From positions 1 through 64,000 of the forward strand of contig NZ_JAVRHM010000020.1 in NCBI RefSeq assembly GCF_031846525.1: DNA of 64,000 nucleotides, in the 5' to 3' direction. The DNA is from Autumnicola patrickiae (GTDB lineage Bacteria > Bacteroidota > Bacteroidia > Flavobacteriales > Flavobacteriaceae). Numbering within the stretch: position 1 is the first letter of the stretch; the number at the start of each line of letters is the position of its first letter. The notes under the pieces were generated by a model. The model saw nothing but the letters and a program-made list of their open reading frames with translations. It did no database searches and was not told the DNA's origin. Made by a program: the position numbers and the translations under genes. Of this stretch, positions 61,796-64,000 are shown one piece after another.

Positions 61796-64000
61796 ATGAG
61801 TAAATCTGCTATTGCCCAAAGCTTTGCACAATCCCTGCACCAACAGGAATTGCAGCAAGCTATTGCCATTTCCGAGAAAGAAGCGGCAAAAATTCAATTA
61901 AAAGGACTCGTTGGTTCATCACTTTCTTTTGTGCTTGCCAACGCTTTTAAGGAAGCTGAAAATCCTTTTTTGCTGATTTTTAATGACAAAGAAGAAGCTG
62001 CTTATTATCTGAACGACCTTGAGCAGCTCGTTGGTGAGAAAAATGTCCTTTTTTATCCCGGAAGTTACCGTAGGCCTTACCAGATTGAAGAAACCGATAA
62101 TGCCAATGTTTTACTACGTGCGGAAGTTTTAAACCGAATAAATTCACGAAAGAAACCGGCAATTATCGTCACTTATCCCGATGCACTTTTTGAAAAAGTG
62201 GTGACCCGGAAGGAGCTTGATAAAAGCACTTTGAAAATTTCCCTTGGCGACAGTCTTTCGATAGACTTTGTGAACGAAGTATTATTTGAATATCGATTTC
62301 GTCGTGTTGACTTTGTTACAGAACCGGGTGAATTTTCGGTGAGAGGTGGAATTATAGATGTTTTTTCCTTCAGTAATGATGAACCTTACCGTCTCGAATT
62401 TTTTGGGGATGAAGTGGACAGCATTAGAAGTTTTGATGTAGAAACCCAGCTTTCTACAGATAAAGTGAAGAAAATTTCCATTATGCCAAATGTGGAGAAG
62501 AAAAAGCTGGATGAAGTCCGGGAAAGTTTTCTGAAGTATATAGCAGAAAAAACCGTGATTTTTACAAAAGACATGGAAGTTTTCTCTGCCCAGGTAGACA
62601 AACTTTTCAGCAAAGCCGAAGAAGCTTTTAAAAATCTTTCCGAAGATATTAAGCACAGCGAGCCAAAGGAGCTGTTTTGTGACGCTTCACTTTTAAAAAA
62701 GCAGATTCTGGATTATTCGGTTGTGGAATTAAGCAATCAGGCGTATTTGAATCCGAAAAAAATTATAGAATTTCAAACCAAACCGCAGCCTTCCTTCAAT
62801 AAACAATTCGATTTGTTAATCGATAATCTTATTCAGAATCAGGAAGCGGGCTATAAGAATTACATTTTTTGTGTTAGCCAGCAACAGGCAAAGCGCTTTC
62901 ACGACATTTTTGACGATCAGGAACGGGAAGTAAAATACCAGACGATCGTCCTTTCAATGTTCCAGGGTTTTATAGATGAAGAGGCTAAAAATATTTGTTA
63001 TACCGATCATCAGATTTTTGAGCGTTATCATAAGTTTCACCTCAAGAACGGCTATGCAAAAAAGCAGGCGATTACGCTAAAAGAACTCACCAGCCTGGAA
63101 GTGGGCGACTATGTCACGCACATTGACCATGGAATTGGAAAATTTGGTGGACTTCAAAAAATAGATGTTGAAGGGAATAAACAGGAAGCGATTAAACTGT
63201 TTTACGGGGAACGTGATATTCTTTACCTCAGTATCCATTCGTTACATAAAATTTCAAAATATAACGGGAAAGATGGGAAAGCTCCCAAAATTTACAAACT
63301 GGGAAGCAATGCCTGGAAAAATTTAAAGAATAAGACCAAAGCCCGCGTAAAACATATTGCATATAACCTTATAGAATTATATGCAAAACGACGTTTGCAG
63401 AAAGGTTTTGCTTTTGGGCCCGATTCGCATATGCAGCATGAGCTGGAAGCTTCGTTTATCTATGAAGATACTCCCGACCAAAGCATTGCGACGCAGGCTG
63501 TAAAAGAAGACATGGAAAACGAGCGGCCAATGGATCGCCTGGTTTGCGGAGACGTTGGCTTCGGAAAGACCGAGGTTGCCATTCGGGCTGCCTTTAAAGC
63601 TGCAGATAATGGGAAACAGGTTGCAGTACTCGTTCCAACAACCATTCTTGCATTTCAGCATCACCAGACATTTACAGAACGGTTAAAAGATTTTCCTGTT
63701 ACTGTAGATTACCTAAACCGCTTCAGAACAGCCAAGGAACGGCGAGAAACGCTCAGAGATCTCGAAAATGGTAAAATTGACATCGTCATTGGTACCCATC
63801 AACTGGTCAACAAGGCAGTTAAATTTAAAGATCTGGGGCTATTAATAGTGGACGAAGAACAAAAATTCGGGGTTTCGGTGAAAGATAAATTGAAGACTAT
63901 CAAGGAAAATGTAGATACCCTTACGTTAACGGCCACACCAATACCACGTACCCTTCAGTTCAGTTTAATGGCTGCCAGGGATTTATCTACTATAAACACA
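61796..64000 (+). CDS. mfd: Transcription-repair coupling factor Mfd (3' partial)
   Basis: The frame is open from the ATG at 61796 to the window end (735 codons). It includes the UvrB-homology domain ('EPGEFSVRGGIIDVFSFSND'), the RNA-polymerase-interacting CarD-like domain ('LEVGDYVTHIDHGIGKFGGL' and 'YLSIHSLHKISKYNG'), and the start of the RecG-like translocase with Walker A 'VCGDVGFGKTEVAIRAAF', 'LLIVDEEQKFGVSVKDKLK' (DEEQ box) and 'TLTATPIPRTLQFSLMAARD'. Mfd removes stalled polymerase and recruits UvrA. The C-terminal part lies outside the window. Confidence 0.97.
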   Translation, partial: MSKSAIAQSFAQSLHQQELQQAIAISEKEAAKIQLKGLVGSSLSFVLANAFKEAENPFLLIFNDKEEAAYYLNDLEQLVGEKNVLFYPGSYRRPYQIEETDNANVLLRAEVLNRINSRKKPAIIVTYPDALFEKVVTRKELDKSTLKISLGDSLSIDFVNEVLFEYRFRRVDFVTEPGEFSVRGGIIDVFSFSNDEPYRLEFFGDEVDSIRSFDVETQLSTDKVKKISIMPNVEKKKLDEVRESFLKYIAEKTVIFTKDMEVFSAQVDKLFSKAEEAFKNLSEDIKHSEPKELFCDASLLKKQILDYSVVELSNQAYLNPKKIIEFQTKPQPSFNKQFDLLIDNLIQNQEAGYKNYIFCVSQQQAKRFHDIFDDQEREVKYQTIVLSMFQGFIDEEAKNICYTDHQIFERYHKFHLKNGYAKKQAITLKELTSLEVGDYVTHIDHGIGKFGGLQKIDVEGNKQEAIKLFYGERDILYLSIHSLHKISKYNGKDGKAPKIYKLGSNAWKNLKNKTKARVKHIAYNLIELYAKRRLQKGFAFGPDSHMQHELEASFIYEDTPDQSIATQAVKEDMENERPMDRLVCGDVGFGKTEVAIRAAFKAADNGKQVAVLVPTTILAFQHHQTFTERLKDFPVTVDYLNRFRTAKERRETLRDLENGKIDIVIGTHQLVNKAVKFKDLGLLIVDEEQKFGVSVKDKLKTIKENVDTLTLTATPIPRTLQFSLMAARDLSTINT

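Noticed and set aside
1..64000. CRISPR arrays, intact insertion sequences and rRNA genes
   Set aside because: No regularly spaced repeats, transposase motifs or rRNA-like sequence were seen on either strand.

Overview
The window is chromosomal DNA of a member of the Bacteroidetes, most likely a marine-type Flavobacteriaceae (Gramella/Salegentibacter/Zunongwangia-like). The evidence is a type IX secretion tail on a surface protein, SusC/SusD proteins, lipoproteins with acidic residues after the lipid cysteine, TAnnTTTG-type promoters, a SufT-like/DUF2480/DUF3078 tail on the suf operon, and a three-gene menaquinone-type succinate dehydrogenase. No rRNA, confident tRNA, CRISPR array, transposase or integrase was seen.

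Layout. 1-2430: the end of a secreted MBG-repeat protein and an outer-membrane barrel, closed by a terminator. 2440-5345: a gene-poor degenerate island with a BfmA/BtgA-type mobilization protein, an excisionase-like HTH protein, an unrecognised protein, a very hairpin-rich 220 bp segment, and a family of diverged repeats, but no relaxase or integrase. 6033-12137: a minus-strand operon for a two-subunit molybdenum hydroxylase with its own maturation genes (2Fe-2S subunit, molybdopterin subunit, ModE-like HTH, cysteine desulfurase, XdhC, MocA-like). 12291-16736: a 5'-truncated acyltransferase, a von Willebrand lipoprotein and an MFS transporter.

16956-32855: two facing blocks of a polysaccharide utilisation region. 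The plus block is GH9, CE15-type glucuronoyl esterase, ThuA-like and thioredoxin lipoprotein. The minus block is FG-GAP/UnbV lipoprotein, SusC, SusD and GH2. The GH2 gene has a damaged 5' end. No PUL regulator is present.

33122-40508: housekeeping and hypothetical genes (zinc ribbon, CBS pair, M28 peptidase, epimerase-like protein, HflX). 40508-48408: a long suf operon, sufA-(four-helix protein)-sufB-(lipoprotein)-sufC-sufD-sufS-(META lipoprotein)-sufE-sufT-like-DUF2480-DUF3078, behind a near-consensus promoter. 48711-64000: thiL, several hypothetical genes, an alpha/beta hydrolase, aminopeptidase P, cbpM/cbpA, sdhCAB with a near-perfect promoter, a methionine-type aminotransferase, pdeM, a TspO-like membrane protein, and the 5' part of mfd, which runs off the window.

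Functional links. The molybdenum hydroxylase operon carries its own sulfuration and cytidylylation genes. The suf operon supplies Fe-S clusters needed by that enzyme and by SdhB. The PUL region suggests growth on glucuronoxylan or lignin-linked hemicellulose. The most unusual material is the hairpin-dense DNA next to the bfmA-like gene (4196-4415), the inverted and direct repeats at 4597-4885, and the broken GH2 gene.
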